This document shows, one piece after another, positions 49,949 through 58,635 of a stretch of 64,000 nucleotides of DNA. Origin of the DNA: Caldanaerobacter subterraneus (lineage in GTDB: Bacteria; Bacillota; Thermoanaerobacteria; Thermoanaerobacterales; Thermoanaerobacteraceae); assembly GCF_004345675.1 (NCBI RefSeq), contig NZ_SLWU01000007.1:45935-109934 (forward strand), in the 5' to 3' direction. The position numbers and the translations under genes are program-made. A model generated the notes under the pieces. That model saw nothing but the letters and a program-made list of their open reading frames with translations. It searched no databases and was not told the origin of the DNA. How positions within the stretch are numbered: the first letter of the stretch is position 1; each line of letters opens with the position of its first letter.

Positions 49949-51313
49949 CTAAACTCCCTCTTTGTCGAAAAACTCTCTAGTCAACTTAAAGACTGTTCCG
50001 CTCAAACCTATAAGACCAATGAGGTTCGGTACCGCCATAAGGCCGTTTAAAGTATCCGCCAGGTCCCACAGTGGTTCAAGTCCACCCACTGCACCTATTA
50101 CCACAAAAGGTATCCATATAATTCTGTATATAATCTTTACGCCTACGCCGAAGAGATACTCGGCACACTTTTCCCCGTAATAGGACCAGCTGAGCAAGGT
50201 TGAGAACGCGAAAAGCAGTATACCTATAGCCACTATAATGCCGCCCGGTCCTGGAAGCCCCTTGTTAAACGCAGCGGTGGTCAACGCAGCGCCGGTAAGC
50301 TGCTTGCCAGCCGCATCCACCTCGGTCCATACGCCAGTGGTAAGTATTGCAAGGGCGGTTAGCGAACATATAACAATGGTATCCATGAAAACCTCGAAAA
50401 TTCCCCACAGACCCTGGCGGACTGGATGGTCAGTGGTAGCCGCAGCATGGGCTATAGGAGCGCTACCCAAACCAGCTTCGTTAGAAAAAATACCTCTGGC
50501 CACACCATAGCGCATCGCCATCATAACTGTAGCGCCAGCAAATCCGCCAGCAGCAGCCGAACCCGTGAAGGCCTGACTTATTATCATACCGATGGCTGAG
50601 GGTAGTTTTGATATATTTAATAAAATTATTATTAAAGCTCCAACAATATAAAAAGCAGCCATAAAGGGCACCAGTTTTTCAGTAACTGCAGCCAGTCTCT
50701 TTAAACCCCCAAGGATTACAAGGGCAGTCAATATTGCAAGGGCTATACCGGTATATAACTTCGGGACCCCGAAAGTCGTTTTAAGAGCATGAGCTACTGA
50801 ATTGGCCTGAACCATATTGCCTATACCAAAAGCAGCTAGTGCACCAAACAGGGCAAAAAGCACCGCTAGCCATTTCTGTTTAAGCCCCTTCTCCAGATAA
50901 TACATAGGCCCACCGGCAAAACTTCCGTCGGGTTTTCTGTCTCTAAAATGAACCGCCAGCACGACTTCACTGAATTTGGTTGCCATGCCGACGAGAGCAG
51001 CGATGAGCATCCAAAAAATAGCTCCCGGTCCGCCAAGTGCAATAGCCGTAGCGACACCCGCGATATTGCCGGTTCCAACCGTCGCCGCCAGAGCCGTTGC
51101 CAAAGCCTGAAAGGGAGTTATTTCTCCTTCTCCCTTCTGGGACTTTTCAAACATTTTAAACAACGTGTTTTTCATTACATAAGGGAATTTTCTAATCTGT
51201 ATGAATCCCAGACCTATGGTAAGTATAAGGCCCGTTCCAACGATAAGAATAAGCATAGGTGGACCCCATACTATACCATTAACAGTACTATTGATTTCCA
51301 ATAATTTGTCCAT
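49949..51313 (-). CDS. sodium:alanine symporter (AGCS family)
   Basis: 454 residues, about ten membrane helices. Family signatures are ALATALAATVGTGNIAGVATAI, FSNEAGLGSAPIAHAAA and SWSYYGEKCAEYLFG. It imports alanine or glycine with Na+ or H+. GAGGGGG precedes the ATG. The gene is clearly GC-richer than its surroundings (many GCC, GGC and GCG codons), while neighbours prefer AT-ending codons. It is also flanked by two mobile-element remnants, which suggests recent acquisition. Confidence 0.95.
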   Translation of the reverse strand: MDKLLEINSTVNGIVWGPPMLILIVGTGLILTIGLGFIQIRKFPYVMKNTLFKMFEKSQKGEGEITPFQALATALAATVGTGNIAGVATAIALGGPGAIFWMLIAALVGMATKFSEVVLAVHFRDRKPDGSFAGGPMYYLEKGLKQKWLAVLFALFGALAAFGIGNMVQANSVAHALKTTFGVPKLYTGIALAILTALVILGGLKRLAAVTEKLVPFMAAFYIVGALIIILLNISKLPSAIGMIISQAFTGSAAAGGFAGATVMMAMRYGVARGIFSNEAGLGSAPIAHAAATTDHPVRQGLWGIFEVFMDTIVICSLTALAILTTGVWTEVDAAGKQLTGAALTTAAFNKGLPGPGGIIVAIGILLFAFSTLLSWSYYGEKCAEYLFGVGVKIIYRIIWIPFVVIGAVGGLEPLWDLADTLNGLMAVPNLIGLIGLSGTVFKLTREFFDKEGV

Positions 51314-51608
51314 AATATAACCCCCTCTTTCCTCTATTATCCTTTTTATTTATAATTGGGCTTTGGCATGGGAATCATAACATCCTTTCTCACCTCTCTT
51401 CCCTTTTCAGTTACCATTACTCCTGTCAATATAGTGGACATATGCTCCGAATTATCCTTCTTTTCCAATAAATTTAAATTTATGCACACCCTAGAAGATT
51501 ACTCCACTCCTATATATATATTCTATATAATCACGGAGATCCCTTCATTATTTAGAAATAAAATTCAGCTTAACCTCTTGTCACCATAGTAAAATCACTA
51601 CTTTACCC
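51314..51608. other. intergenic region upstream of agcS
   Basis: AT-rich, no gene or RNA recognised. It should contain the agcS promoter; TATAAA at 51351-51356 on the minus strand is a weak -10 candidate. Confidence 0.4.
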
Positions 51609-52110
51609 TTACTGCATGGTTACGTTATCCTCATCGCAAAGATTTCGGTTCTTTGTTAAGAGTTGGGAGGGATATTTTTTTGAATGCCCGCCCTTTAGTT
51701 TTAAACTGTTTTCTTTCACTATTTGTATCCATTTCTTAAATTTTTTTGCTTCTTCAGAAAATTTGCATTTTAATATATTGTTAAAATTCTCCTTTAATCT
51801 ATGTGCAATCTTCAAATCTTTGCTATACTAAAACATTACTTCTAATTTTTCTTTTTGTTGCCAATTAAACATATTATATTTTGCAAGAATTAACCGCCTA
51901 CTCCTCCATTCTATGATATCGTAGTAAAAAACAAACCTTTTTTCAGCATTATGAAGGTTTTCTTATCCCATAATGGTATGTCCTTTATCTTTTGTATTCT
52001 ATAATCGTGTACTTTTGATGTTAATCTTTTGCATTTTGGACAAATATATCTTCTATTATGTCTTCAAAAATCATATCTTCAGCTTTTAGAAATTCTGTGA
52101 ATAAACTTCA
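51609..52110 (-). pseudogene. decayed ISL3-family-like transposase
   Basis: Two separated pieces in minus orientation. Near 51900-52056 a frame reads YICPKCKRLTSKVHDYRIQK then IKDIPLWDK, the N-terminal zinc-finger and VHDYR..DLP block of ISL3 transposases; it runs into a stop after the expected second CxxC. The frame 51609-51815 (AHRLKENFNNILKCKF..KWIQIVKENS) resembles the C-terminal helical region. The catalytic middle is missing or unreadable, and stops and frameshifts separate the parts. Clearly non-functional. Confidence 0.65.
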
Positions 52111-52112
52111 AT

Positions 52113-52190
52113 GCACTTATTCTAATGCTTCCTTTTGATAAATTTTGTTGTTTAGCCAATTTTATTGTAGCAGGCATTCAGAATAAGTGC
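52113..52190. repeat. 17-bp imperfect inverted repeat between transposase remnant and tRNA genes
   Basis: GCACTTATTCT-AATGC (52113-52128) and GCATTCAGAATAAGTGC (52174-52190) are complementary apart from one missing base, 45 bp apart. The + strand continues GCTGTTTTTT. They could be ends of a small element or a terminator of unknown transcript. Confidence 0.45.
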
Positions 52191-52274
52191 GCTGTTTTTT
52201 ATGGGTTGTTCTTTTATCTATCCCATCCCAACATTTATTATAGAACCTAAAAAGATAACTGTTTTTCCCATAAC

Positions 52275-52350
52275 TGGTGACCCATCCGCGACTCGAACGC
52301 GGGACACCCTGCTTAAAAGGCAGGTGCTCTACCTCCTGAGCTAATGGGTC
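52275..52350 (-). tRNA. tRNA-Lys (TTT)
   Basis: 76 nt with encoded CCA. The acceptor stem GACCCAT/ATGGGTC, the anticodon loop CTTTTAA (anticodon TTT) and the T-loop TTCGAGT are canonical. It follows tRNA-Tyr by three nt, so both come from one transcript. Confidence 0.96.
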
Positions 52351-52353
52351 CCA

Positions 52354-52440
52354 TGGTGGAGGGAGATGGATTTGAACCATCGAAGGCATACGCCAGCAGA
52401 TTTACAGTCTGCCCCCTTTGGCCGCTTGGGTATCCCTCCA
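52354..52440 (-). tRNA. tRNA-Tyr (GTA)
   Basis: 87 nt with a long variable arm and encoded CCA, as in class II tRNAs. Acceptor GGAGGGA (with an unpaired-looking T at -1), anticodon loop CTGTAAA (GTA), T-loop TTCAAAT. Confidence 0.95.
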
Positions 52441-52521
52441 CATTTTTATTGGCAGCTACAGAGCTATTTTATCACACAGATGCCGATTTGTAAATAGTTT
52501 TTATTGGAAAAGCACATAATT

Positions 52522-52550
52522 TTGCTTTTGTATCATTTTCATTATATAAT
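52522..52550 (+). promoter_or_regulatory. sigma-A promoter of exoA
   Basis: TTGCTT (52522-52527), 17 bp, TATAAT (52545-52550), about 30 nt before the exoA start. Confidence 0.7.
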
Positions 52551-52585
52551 GTAAATAGCATTTTAATGATAACGGAGGAACTCAT

Positions 52586-53362
52586 ATGAAACTCGTATCG
52601 TGGAATGTAAACGGATTAAGAGCTTGTCTGCAAAAAGGCTTTATGGATTACTTTAAGGCGATAGACGCGGATATCTTCTGCATACAAGAGACGAAGCTTC
52701 AAGAAAGCCAAAAAGACATTGAGGGGCTAGACCTTAATGGGTATTATGCCTTCTGGAATTTTGCAGAGAAAAAAGGCTATTCTGGCACAGCAGTATTCAC
52801 AAAATATAAGCCTCTTTCCGTATCATACGGCATAGGAATTGAACACCACGATAAAGAAGGAAGAGTAATAACACTGGAATACAAAAAGTTCTTTTTGGTA
52901 AACGCTTATACACCTAATTCCCAGAGAGGACTCACAAGGCTTAATTACAGAATGGAGTGGGAAGAGGATTTCCGAAGTTATCTTCTTAAGTTAGACTCTG
53001 TAAAACCAGTAATTTTGTGTGGAGACCTCAATGTTGCCCACAAGGAGATAGACATAAAAAATCCTGCTGCAAATAGGCGAAATGCAGGATTTACAGATAA
53101 AGAAAGAGAAAAAATGACCATTTTACTAAATTCCGGCTTCATAGATACTTTCAGATATTTCTATCCTGACAAAAAGGACGCTTATACCTGGTGGTCTTAT
53201 ATGCACAATGCCAGGGAAAAAAACATAGGATGGAGAGTCGACTATTTCATCGTATCAGAGAGATTAAAAGACTACCTTACAGACTCTCAAATCCACTCTG
53301 AAGTAATGGGAAGTGACCACTGCCCTGTAGTTCTTATAGTAAAAGAAGACCTCATAAAATAA
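52586..53362 (+). CDS. exoA: exodeoxyribonuclease III / AP endonuclease
   Basis: 258 residues. Endonuclease/exonuclease/phosphatase fold: WNVNGLRACL (Asn7), CIQETKLQ (metal Glu), VNAYTPNSQRG, CGDLNVAHKEIDI (Asp/Asn pair), GWRVDYFIVS and the terminal GSDHCPVVL (Asp-His). It incises DNA at abasic sites and degrades 3' ends. The ATG follows AACGGAGG. Single-gene unit with its own promoter and terminator, divergent from the tRNA pair. Confidence 0.96.
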   Translation: MKLVSWNVNGLRACLQKGFMDYFKAIDADIFCIQETKLQESQKDIEGLDLNGYYAFWNFAEKKGYSGTAVFTKYKPLSVSYGIGIEHHDKEGRVITLEYKKFFLVNAYTPNSQRGLTRLNYRMEWEEDFRSYLLKLDSVKPVILCGDLNVAHKEIDIKNPAANRRNAGFTDKEREKMTILLNSGFIDTFRYFYPDKKDAYTWWSYMHNAREKNIGWRVDYFIVSERLKDYLTDSQIHSEVMGSDHCPVVLIVKEDLIK

Positions 53363-53383
53363 AAGCCCGAAAAGGGCTTTTTA
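53361..53383 (+). terminator. terminator after exoA
   Basis: AAAGCCC (53362-53368) pairs with GGGCTTT (53374-53380) and is followed by TT. On the minus strand the A-run on the left also gives a T-run, so it can serve the convergent rubrerythrin-like gene. Confidence 0.85.
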
Positions 53384-53869
53384 ATATTCATCTCTTCTTA
53401 TTCCGAACTCTGCTGACTCCACCCATTGTTCTGCTTTTCTTAAATGTCCAATTAGGTTATCAAAGAGCTCCTTGTGCTTTTGCTCTTCTTCTATCAAAAA
53501 CTCAAATAGTTTTTTCTCTTTTTCTTCCACTGCATCTTTCAGCATCTTCTCATAAAGCTCTATGCTCTCTATCTCTTTTTTCATAGCCAGCTCATATACT
53601 TCAAGCTGCGTAGGAACAGGCCTTATGTCGCTTTTAAACTCTTTTTCTTTTTCAAATACATTTTTATACTTTTCTGATACATCCGTTTTTTCAAGCTGAT
53701 AATCCATTTTCTTAGCCCACTTTTCAATCATTTCAGCATGCTTTTTCTCATCCATGGCTAAATCCAAAAAAAGTTTTTCTAGGTGGGTTCCTTTGTGTTT
53801 TTCTGCCTGCTCCGTGCAAAATTTTTCTCCGTCTTTTTCCATCTTAATCGCAAATTCCAAAGCGTTCAT
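53381..53869 (-). CDS. rubrerythrin-like ferritin-family protein
   Basis: 162 residues from the ATG at 53869 (AAAGGAGAG upstream). Two helical halves carry the diiron ligands: ALEFAIKMEKDGEKF (Glu) with DEKKHAEMIEKW (ExxH) and YELAMKKEIESIELYEKM with EEEQKHKELFDNL. No rubredoxin domain is attached. Such proteins use peroxide to oxidise iron or act as peroxidase. It sits with superoxide reductase and a Dps-like ferritin, forming an oxygen-defence cluster of an anaerobe. Confidence 0.85.
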   Translation of the reverse strand: MNALEFAIKMEKDGEKFCTEQAEKHKGTHLEKLFLDLAMDEKKHAEMIEKWAKKMDYQLEKTDVSEKYKNVFEKEKEFKSDIRPVPTQLEVYELAMKKEIESIELYEKMLKDAVEEKEKKLFEFLIEEEQKHKELFDNLIGHLRKAEQWVESAEFGIRRDEY

Positions 53870-53901
53870 ACTTAACTCTCCTTTCAAAATTTTAAAAAAG
53901 G

Positions 53902-54000
53902 GGCTTTCACCTACATATAGTATAGATGAAAGTGTCTAAATCCTTCTGGGTCTCGCATGGTCTCAACCAGGCTTTCACCTACATATAGTATAGATGAAAG
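53902..54000. repeat. two 31-bp direct repeats with a 37-bp spacer
   Basis: The same 31-bp unit (GGCTTTCACC..AGATGAAAG) stands at 53902-53932 and 53970-54000 with no mismatch. The unit is partly palindromic (CTTTCA..TGAAAG). The geometry is that of a two-repeat CRISPR, but no cas genes are near. The outer sequences AAAAAAGGG and CCCTTTTTTT complete a terminator stem with the repeats, so a duplicated terminator is equally possible. Confidence 0.75.
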
Positions 54001-54010
54001 CCCTTTTTTT
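53994..54010 (-). terminator. terminator stem of the superoxide reductase gene (first arm)
   Basis: On the minus strand, AAAAAAAGGGCTTTCA right after the stop at 54010 can pair with TGAAAGCCT of the first repeat hairpin or with the distant TGAAAGCCCC (53898-53908), followed by TTTTTT. The doubled repeat gives two alternative stems. Confidence 0.45.
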
Positions 54011-54393
54011 CATTCTACCTTTATCTCTTTGCTGTTTTCCCACAAGCCATGAATGTTGCAATAGCTTGTAGCGTAAATTGTTCCAGATTTCTCTATTTTA
54101 AACTTCACTGTAACTTCAGGCTCTGTAAATGCTCCGTATTCTCCGTGGGATGTAAAATTGTAGTTTCCTATCTCCACAGGGAATTTATCGCCTTCACCTT
54201 GGAAATATACCTTTATCCACTTTATGTGGTGCTCCAGAGTGTTAGGATGAGGTATTTCCTCTCCTATATTTACTTTAACCTCAAAAGCTTCTCCCTTCTT
54301 AACCTTTTCCGGACTATGTATAACCGGGACATGCTTTTCCCCTTTCCAATCGCCGCTCTGATACAAAGCACCAAATCCTGTCGGTGCACACAT
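54010..54393 (-). CDS. superoxide reductase (class II, neelaredoxin type)
   Basis: 127 residues without the N-terminal desulforedoxin domain. Iron ligands: EKHVPVI (His, about 20-25), HPNTLEHHIKWI (His pair, about 48-59), and SYCNIHGLWEN (Cys/His, about 110-120). The Glu/Lys of the catalytic loop is GEKH. It reduces superoxide to peroxide, which peroxidases then remove. Expressed between two ferritin-like genes, 25 nt after the Dps-like gene. Confidence 0.94.
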   Translation of the reverse strand: MCAPTGFGALYQSGDWKGEKHVPVIHSPEKVKKGEAFEVKVNIGEEIPHPNTLEHHIKWIKVYFQGEGDKFPVEIGNYNFTSHGEYGAFTEPEVTVKFKIEKSGTIYATSYCNIHGLWENSKEIKVE

Positions 54394-54418
54394 AACTCGA
54401 ACTACCTCCTTCTAATTT

Positions 54419-54901
54419 TTACCATTTCATATTGTCCTTCAAGGTCTCCAAGTCCTCTTCATGCTCAATTTCATCTTCCAATATCTCGAGGACCAAATGA
54501 TATGTCACCGGGTCAATGTCTTTTAATTCAGAAAGCATTTTGTTGTACACTTCAATCGCGCACTGTTCTCCTTTTATATTCTGCTCCAGCAGTACTTTTA
54601 CATCTGGATTGTCAGGTGCGTCATATCCACAATTGGTAAGCTTGTACCAATCTTCGGGCTTTATTATTGGGGTTCCTCCTAGCTGAATAATGCGTTCAGC
54701 TAATTTTTCAGCGTGTTCCAACTCTTCTCCCGCATGCTCTGCAAGTTCAGCTGCAACAGCTTTTCCCATAGGTCCCCTTGCTATTTTTGCCCCTATCCAG
54801 TATTGGTAATAGGCAAGCCACTCATCAGCAAATGCCTTATTGAGCATCTCTATGATTTTATCGGCATGTCCCCCCACAATTTCTCTTCCTTTTGTACCCA
54901 T
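54419..54901 (-). CDS. Dps-like/ferritin-like protein (DpsL type)
   Basis: 160 residues from the ATG at 54901 behind GGGAGGAG. A four-helix ferritin-like protein with ADEWLAYYQYWIGAK, ELAEHAGEELEHAEKLAERI (ExxH) and LEILEDEIEHEEDLE (second ExxH). It has an NCGYDAP block and a conserved Cys in GEQCAIE, both typical of the archaeal/bacterial Dps-like (thioferritin-type) group. It should store iron and consume peroxide. First gene of the unit with superoxide reductase. Confidence 0.85.
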   Translation of the reverse strand: MGTKGREIVGGHADKIIEMLNKAFADEWLAYYQYWIGAKIARGPMGKAVAAELAEHAGEELEHAEKLAERIIQLGGTPIIKPEDWYKLTNCGYDAPDNPDVKVLLEQNIKGEQCAIEVYNKMLSELKDIDPVTYHLVLEILEDEIEHEEDLETLKDNMKW

Positions 54902-55052
54902 TGAATTTCTCCTCCCATACACTTTTAATATTCCACCAGCCTTTTTTATACAGGCTAGTGTCTTGATTTAATTATATCATAGTTCAATGGAAAATCAATA
55001 TCTTTTGAAATTTTTTATACTGAAATGTTTTTATCAATTGATAATAAATATC

Positions 55053-55083
55053 AAAAAAATAAAAGCGAGGGGAAATCCTCGCT
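55053..55083 (-). terminator. terminator after the chemoreceptor gene
   Basis: AGCGAGG (55077-55083 on the minus strand) pairs with 55064-55070, followed by TTTTATTTTTTT. Confidence 0.88.
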
Positions 55084-57062
55084 CATTCTACCTTAAACTG
55101 CTTAATCGCCTCAATCAACGTGTTTGCATAGCTCTTTAACTCATTTGCAGTTGAAGCCATCTCTTCAACTATCGCCGACTGCTCTTCTGATGTGGCTGAT
55201 ACTTCCTCCGCCGACGCTGCCGCCTCTTCTGATACTGCCGCTATGTTCTGTATTGAATCTACTATCCTGTTCTTGTGCTCCTCTATCTCCCTCAAAGATT
55301 TCGTCAAATTCTCTATCTTCTCCACTATGAATTTCACTGCATTTAGTATCCCTTCAAATACGTCCTTTGTCGTATTTACTACTTCGCTCTGCTCCTCTAT
55401 TGACCTCGTGGAGTCTTCTACCGTCCTGTAGGTGTTGTTTATCGTAGACTGTATCTCTGCTATCAAGTTCGCTATGTTCCTCGCTGCCTGGGAGGACTGC
55501 TCCGCTAATTTCCTAACTTCATCTGCTACAACTGCAAAGCCTCTTCCTGCTTCCCCTGCCCTCGCTGCCTCTATCGCTGCATTTAAAGACAATAAGTTCG
55601 TCTGGTCTGCTATATTTGTTATTGTCTCCACTATCTTTTCTATCTCTGCCGATTTTTCTAACAGATAATTTGTCGCCTCTTTTACGTTGTTGTTGGCTTG
55701 TATTGTGTGCTTTGTCTTTTCTATTAGCTCTTTTATCGTGACAAGACCTTCATTTGAAACCATGTTCACATTTTCTACTTCATGGTTTATTTCCTCAGCG
55801 TTTTTGAGAGAACTATCTATAAGCTGCCCTAAGACCACAGTTGCATTGGCGCTTTCTTCTGCTTCTTTCGCCTGACTCGATGCCCCTTGAGCTATCTCTT
55901 CAATCGCCTTTGCTACATCCTGTGTAGCCTGAGCTGCCTGCTCTGAAGCAACTGCCAAGTTTTCTGCAGAGTGGTTTACAGATTCTGATACGCTCTTTAT
56001 GTCAAATATTAGCTTCTTTATGCCTTCTAACATTGTGTTAAAGCTATTTGCAAGTACTCCTACTTCGTCCTTTGCCTTTACATCGGCTCTTACCGTGATA
56101 TTGCCTTGTGAAGCTTCTTCCATAGCAGCTACTACTTTCTTTATGCCTGAGGATATGGAGTTGGAGAAGAAGTATGCAATTACAATGCCTATTAGAAGTA
56201 TTACTATGCTCACTGTGATTATGAAATTGGTAATCTTGTTCATGTCTCGTACTAGTTCTTCATTTTCCATGGCCACAGCTGCTTTCCAGCCAAAAGCCTC
56301 TAGATTTCTCACACTGGCAAATTTGTACGCCCCATTAAAAGTGTAGTAAACAGTGCTGTTATTAGCCTCCATTATCTTTTTCCCAAAATCGTATTTATAT
56401 ATAGAGGTAAAAAGCATATCCTTTTTGGGATGAACTATAACTGTGCCGTCTTTTGTGAGTATGTACAGGTAACCTGTTTTCCCTATGTTAATTGAGGCAA
56501 TATTTTTTGAAAGCTGCTCTAAAGTTATGTCTATCCCCACTACTCCTTTTAAGTTGCCACTTGAATCAAACACTGCCTTTGCAACTGTTATTTCGGGAAG
56601 TTTGGTGACAAAGTCCTGATAAGGTTTGGTCCATACAGGTTCTCCCTTGGCATTTACCGCATCCTTATACCAAGGCCTTTCCGTAGGGTCATAATCTCCT
56701 AAATCCTGTGGTGGATATAAAATCATCTTCTTTGAAGGAGTAGCAAAATACACATTCATCGCATCAGGCATAGCCTTTTTAGCCTCTTCCAGCTTTTTAA
56801 GCACTGCCTCATCAGGAACAGTCTTTTCATCGTAATCAGATATGACACTAGATTGCGATAAAATGTAAAGCATAGACTCTGTATCTTTTTTAAAAGAACT
56901 TACATATTTGTTCAGAACAGATAGAGCTGCCTGGTTGGAATCGTTTATTTTAACTTTAAGAACAGATTCTGCAATTCTCGTTGCAAAAAAACCACTTATA
57001 GCAAGAGGAATTGATATCATCAACACAATAAAAAGTAAAAGTTTTGTCTTTATGCTTTTCAT
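55083..57062 (-). CDS. methyl-accepting chemotaxis protein with dCache sensor
   Basis: 659 residues from the ATG at 57062 (GGGGAGG upstream); the frame to 57128 lacks a ribosome site. Two membrane helices (about 8-28 and 278-300) enclose a dCache domain with the ERPWYKDAV and GVVGIDIT motifs seen in amino-acid-binding dCache sensors. A HAMP segment follows, then the signalling domain with the hairpin tip [20 protein letters not shown] and [13 protein letters not shown]. The many SSQ/TSE repeats near the end are methylation helices. The ligand is inferred only; an amino acid would suit the fermentation genes nearby. Confidence 0.92.
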   Translation of the reverse strand: MKSIKTKLLLFIVLMISIPLAISGFFATRIAESVLKVKINDSNQAALSVLNKYVSSFKKDTESMLYILSQSSVISDYDEKTVPDEAVLKKLEEAKKAMPDAMNVYFATPSKKMILYPPQDLGDYDPTERPWYKDAVNAKGEPVWTKPYQDFVTKLPEITVAKAVFDSSGNLKGVVGIDITLEQLSKNIASINIGKTGYLYILTKDGTVIVHPKKDMLFTSIYKYDFGKKIMEANNSTVYYTFNGAYKFASVRNLEAFGWKAAVAMENEELVRDMNKITNFIITVSIVILLIGIVIAYFFSNSISSGIKKVVAAMEEASQGNITVRADVKAKDEVGVLANSFNTMLEGIKKLIFDIKSVSESVNHSAENLAVASEQAAQATQDVAKAIEEIAQGASSQAKEAEESANATVVLGQLIDSSLKNAEEINHEVENVNMVSNEGLVTIKELIEKTKHTIQANNNVKEATNYLLEKSAEIEKIVETITNIADQTNLLSLNAAIEAARAGEAGRGFAVVADEVRKLAEQSSQAARNIANLIAEIQSTINNTYRTVEDSTRSIEEQSEVVNTTKDVFEGILNAVKFIVEKIENLTKSLREIEEHKNRIVDSIQNIAAVSEEAAASAEEVSATSEEQSAIVEEMASTANELKSYANTLIEAIKQFKVE

Positions 57063-57169
57063 CTTTAGTGCCTCCCCTTCTTCTGGCTTTTGTCTTTTGT
57101 AATAATTTAGCTGCCTCTCACCTGCCACCCCCTCTTAAACAATTTTCGACATAATCTGACAAAATTATA

Positions 57170-57973
57170 TCATCCTTTTACAATCAAGTCAATTTTCCTC
57201 TCTGATGCCAAAACCCCAGGACTTAAATTGTATATCTCATCAAAAAAGGCTACTTTAAAACTTCCCGGGCCTTCAACCTTGGGATTTTGCGCCGCCTTCT
57301 CTCCTGCAATTCCAAATGCGACAAAGGCCTCCAAAGTTCCATCAAAATAATCCTCAGCCACTGCACAAAAGCTCGCCACCACTGATGTGAGCATGCACCC
57401 CGTACCTATTATTGTCCCCATCATAGGATGCCCATTTTTTACATAGGCAATTTTCTTTCCATCAGTTATGACATCCACTTTTCCTGATACTGCAACAACA
57501 CATCCACACTTTACTGCAAGGTCATAAGCAATATCGGATATATCTTCCTCTTCCTCTACCGCTTCAACTCCCCTTATTTTTCCTGTTCTTCCACTTAAAG
57601 TAGAAATTTCTGCGCTATTTCCCTTTATCACACTAACCCTGACTTCCTCAATAATCCTCTTAGCGCTTTTAGTCCTCAAACTTGTTGCTCCGGCTCCAAC
57701 CGGGTCAAGAATCACAGGTACACCGTACTGGTTTGCTGCTTTACCTGCTTTTATCATGGTATTAACTTCTTCCACGCTTAAGGTACCTATATTTAGAACA
57801 AGAGCATTGGCACTTTTGACCATTTCTTCTACTTCTTCAGGGGCATATGCCATGACAGGCAATGCCCCTATAGCCAAAGTTATATTGGCACAGTCATTTA
57901 CTGTAACCACATTTGTAATATGATGTATAAGAGGTTTTTTGTCTCTTAAAAGCTTCAAAAGCTCACTCCCCAC
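57170..57973 (-). CDS. thiM: hydroxyethylthiazole kinase
   Basis: 267 residues. Motifs: [21 protein letters not shown] near the start, [17 protein letters not shown] and [13 protein letters not shown] with the catalytic Cys. It phosphorylates hydroxyethylthiazole salvaged from the medium. Last gene of the thi operon; its start lies one base after thiE. No thiazole or pyrimidine synthesis genes are in the window, so the operon looks salvage-type. Confidence 0.95.
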   Translation of the reverse strand: MGSELLKLLRDKKPLIHHITNVVTVNDCANITLAIGALPVMAYAPEEVEEMVKSANALVLNIGTLSVEEVNTMIKAGKAANQYGVPVILDPVGAGATSLRTKSAKRIIEEVRVSVIKGNSAEISTLSGRTGKIRGVEAVEEEEDISDIAYDLAVKCGCVVAVSGKVDVITDGKKIAYVKNGHPMMGTIIGTGCMLTSVVASFCAVAEDYFDGTLEAFVAFGIAGEKAAQNPKVEGPGSFKVAFFDEIYNLSPGVLASERKIDLIVKG

Positions 57974-57974
57974 A

Positions 57975-58619
57975 TTATTTCCTCCTCTCTTTAAAAGCTC
58001 TTCTTATTTCCCTTAACATATCTTTCGTATTAGCCTCAATATCTCCATCAAAAATACCTGCTATTGCAGATATCCCATCTACTCCTGAATTCAAAATCAC
58101 TTCATAAGCATTAGTTTTATTTACCCCTCCTATGGCTACCACAGGTATACTTACAGCTTCTTTTATTTTTTTAACTCCTTCTATACCTATGACCTCTGCC
58201 TCAGGTTTTACAGGCTGTGCAAATACGGATCCTGCTCCTATGTAGTCAGCTCCTTCTTTTTCTGCTTTTACAGCTTCTTCAACAGAATACGCAGATCCTC
58301 CCACTATTTTGTCAGGTCCCAATATTCTCCTTACAACGCCAACAGGTAAATCATCAGGCCCCACATGTACACCTTCGGCATCTACAGCCAGGGCTATATC
58401 AACTCTGTCATTTATAATTAGAGGAACATTATACTTCCTTGTAACTTCCTTTACTTTAAGGGCAATTTCATAGAATTCTCTGCTGGATATATCTTTTTCC
58501 CTCAGCTGAACCACAGTAACACCATTTTTAATAGCTATCTCCACCGCTTCAGCTATGTCCATCCCTTTTATAAAGGACCTGTCAGTAATAGCGTACAAAG
58601 TAAAGTCTATCCACTTCAC
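57975..58619 (-). CDS. thiE: thiamin-phosphate synthase
   Basis: About 214 residues. TIM barrel with [42 protein letters not shown] and [10 protein letters not shown]. It joins HMP-PP and thiazole phosphate to thiamin phosphate. AAGGGGGG directly abuts the ATG at 58625, so the in-frame GTG at 58619 is the better start. It follows the SDR gene by 16 nt. Confidence 0.95.
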   Translation of the reverse strand: MKWIDFTLYAITDRSFIKGMDIAEAVEIAIKNGVTVVQLREKDISSREFYEIALKVKEVTRKYNVPLIINDRVDIALAVDAEGVHVGPDDLPVGVVRRILGPDKIVGGSAYSVEEAVKAEKEGADYIGAGSVFAQPVKPEAEVIGIEGVKKIKEAVSIPVVAIGGVNKTNAYEVILNSGVDGISAIAGIFDGDIEANTKDMLREIRRAFKERRK

Positions 58620-58635
58620 CACCATCCCCCCTTAT

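Noticed and set aside
52162..52389. Minus-strand 75-residue ORF
   Set aside because: It runs through tRNA-Lys and part of tRNA-Tyr.
53902..54000. Calling a CRISPR array
   Set aside because: Only two repeats, no cas genes in the window, and the flanks make a terminator with the repeats. Listed as a repeat and a finding, not as CRISPR.
54049..54639. Plus-strand 196-residue ORF
   Set aside because: Antisense of superoxide reductase and the Dps-like gene; no ribosome site or family pattern.
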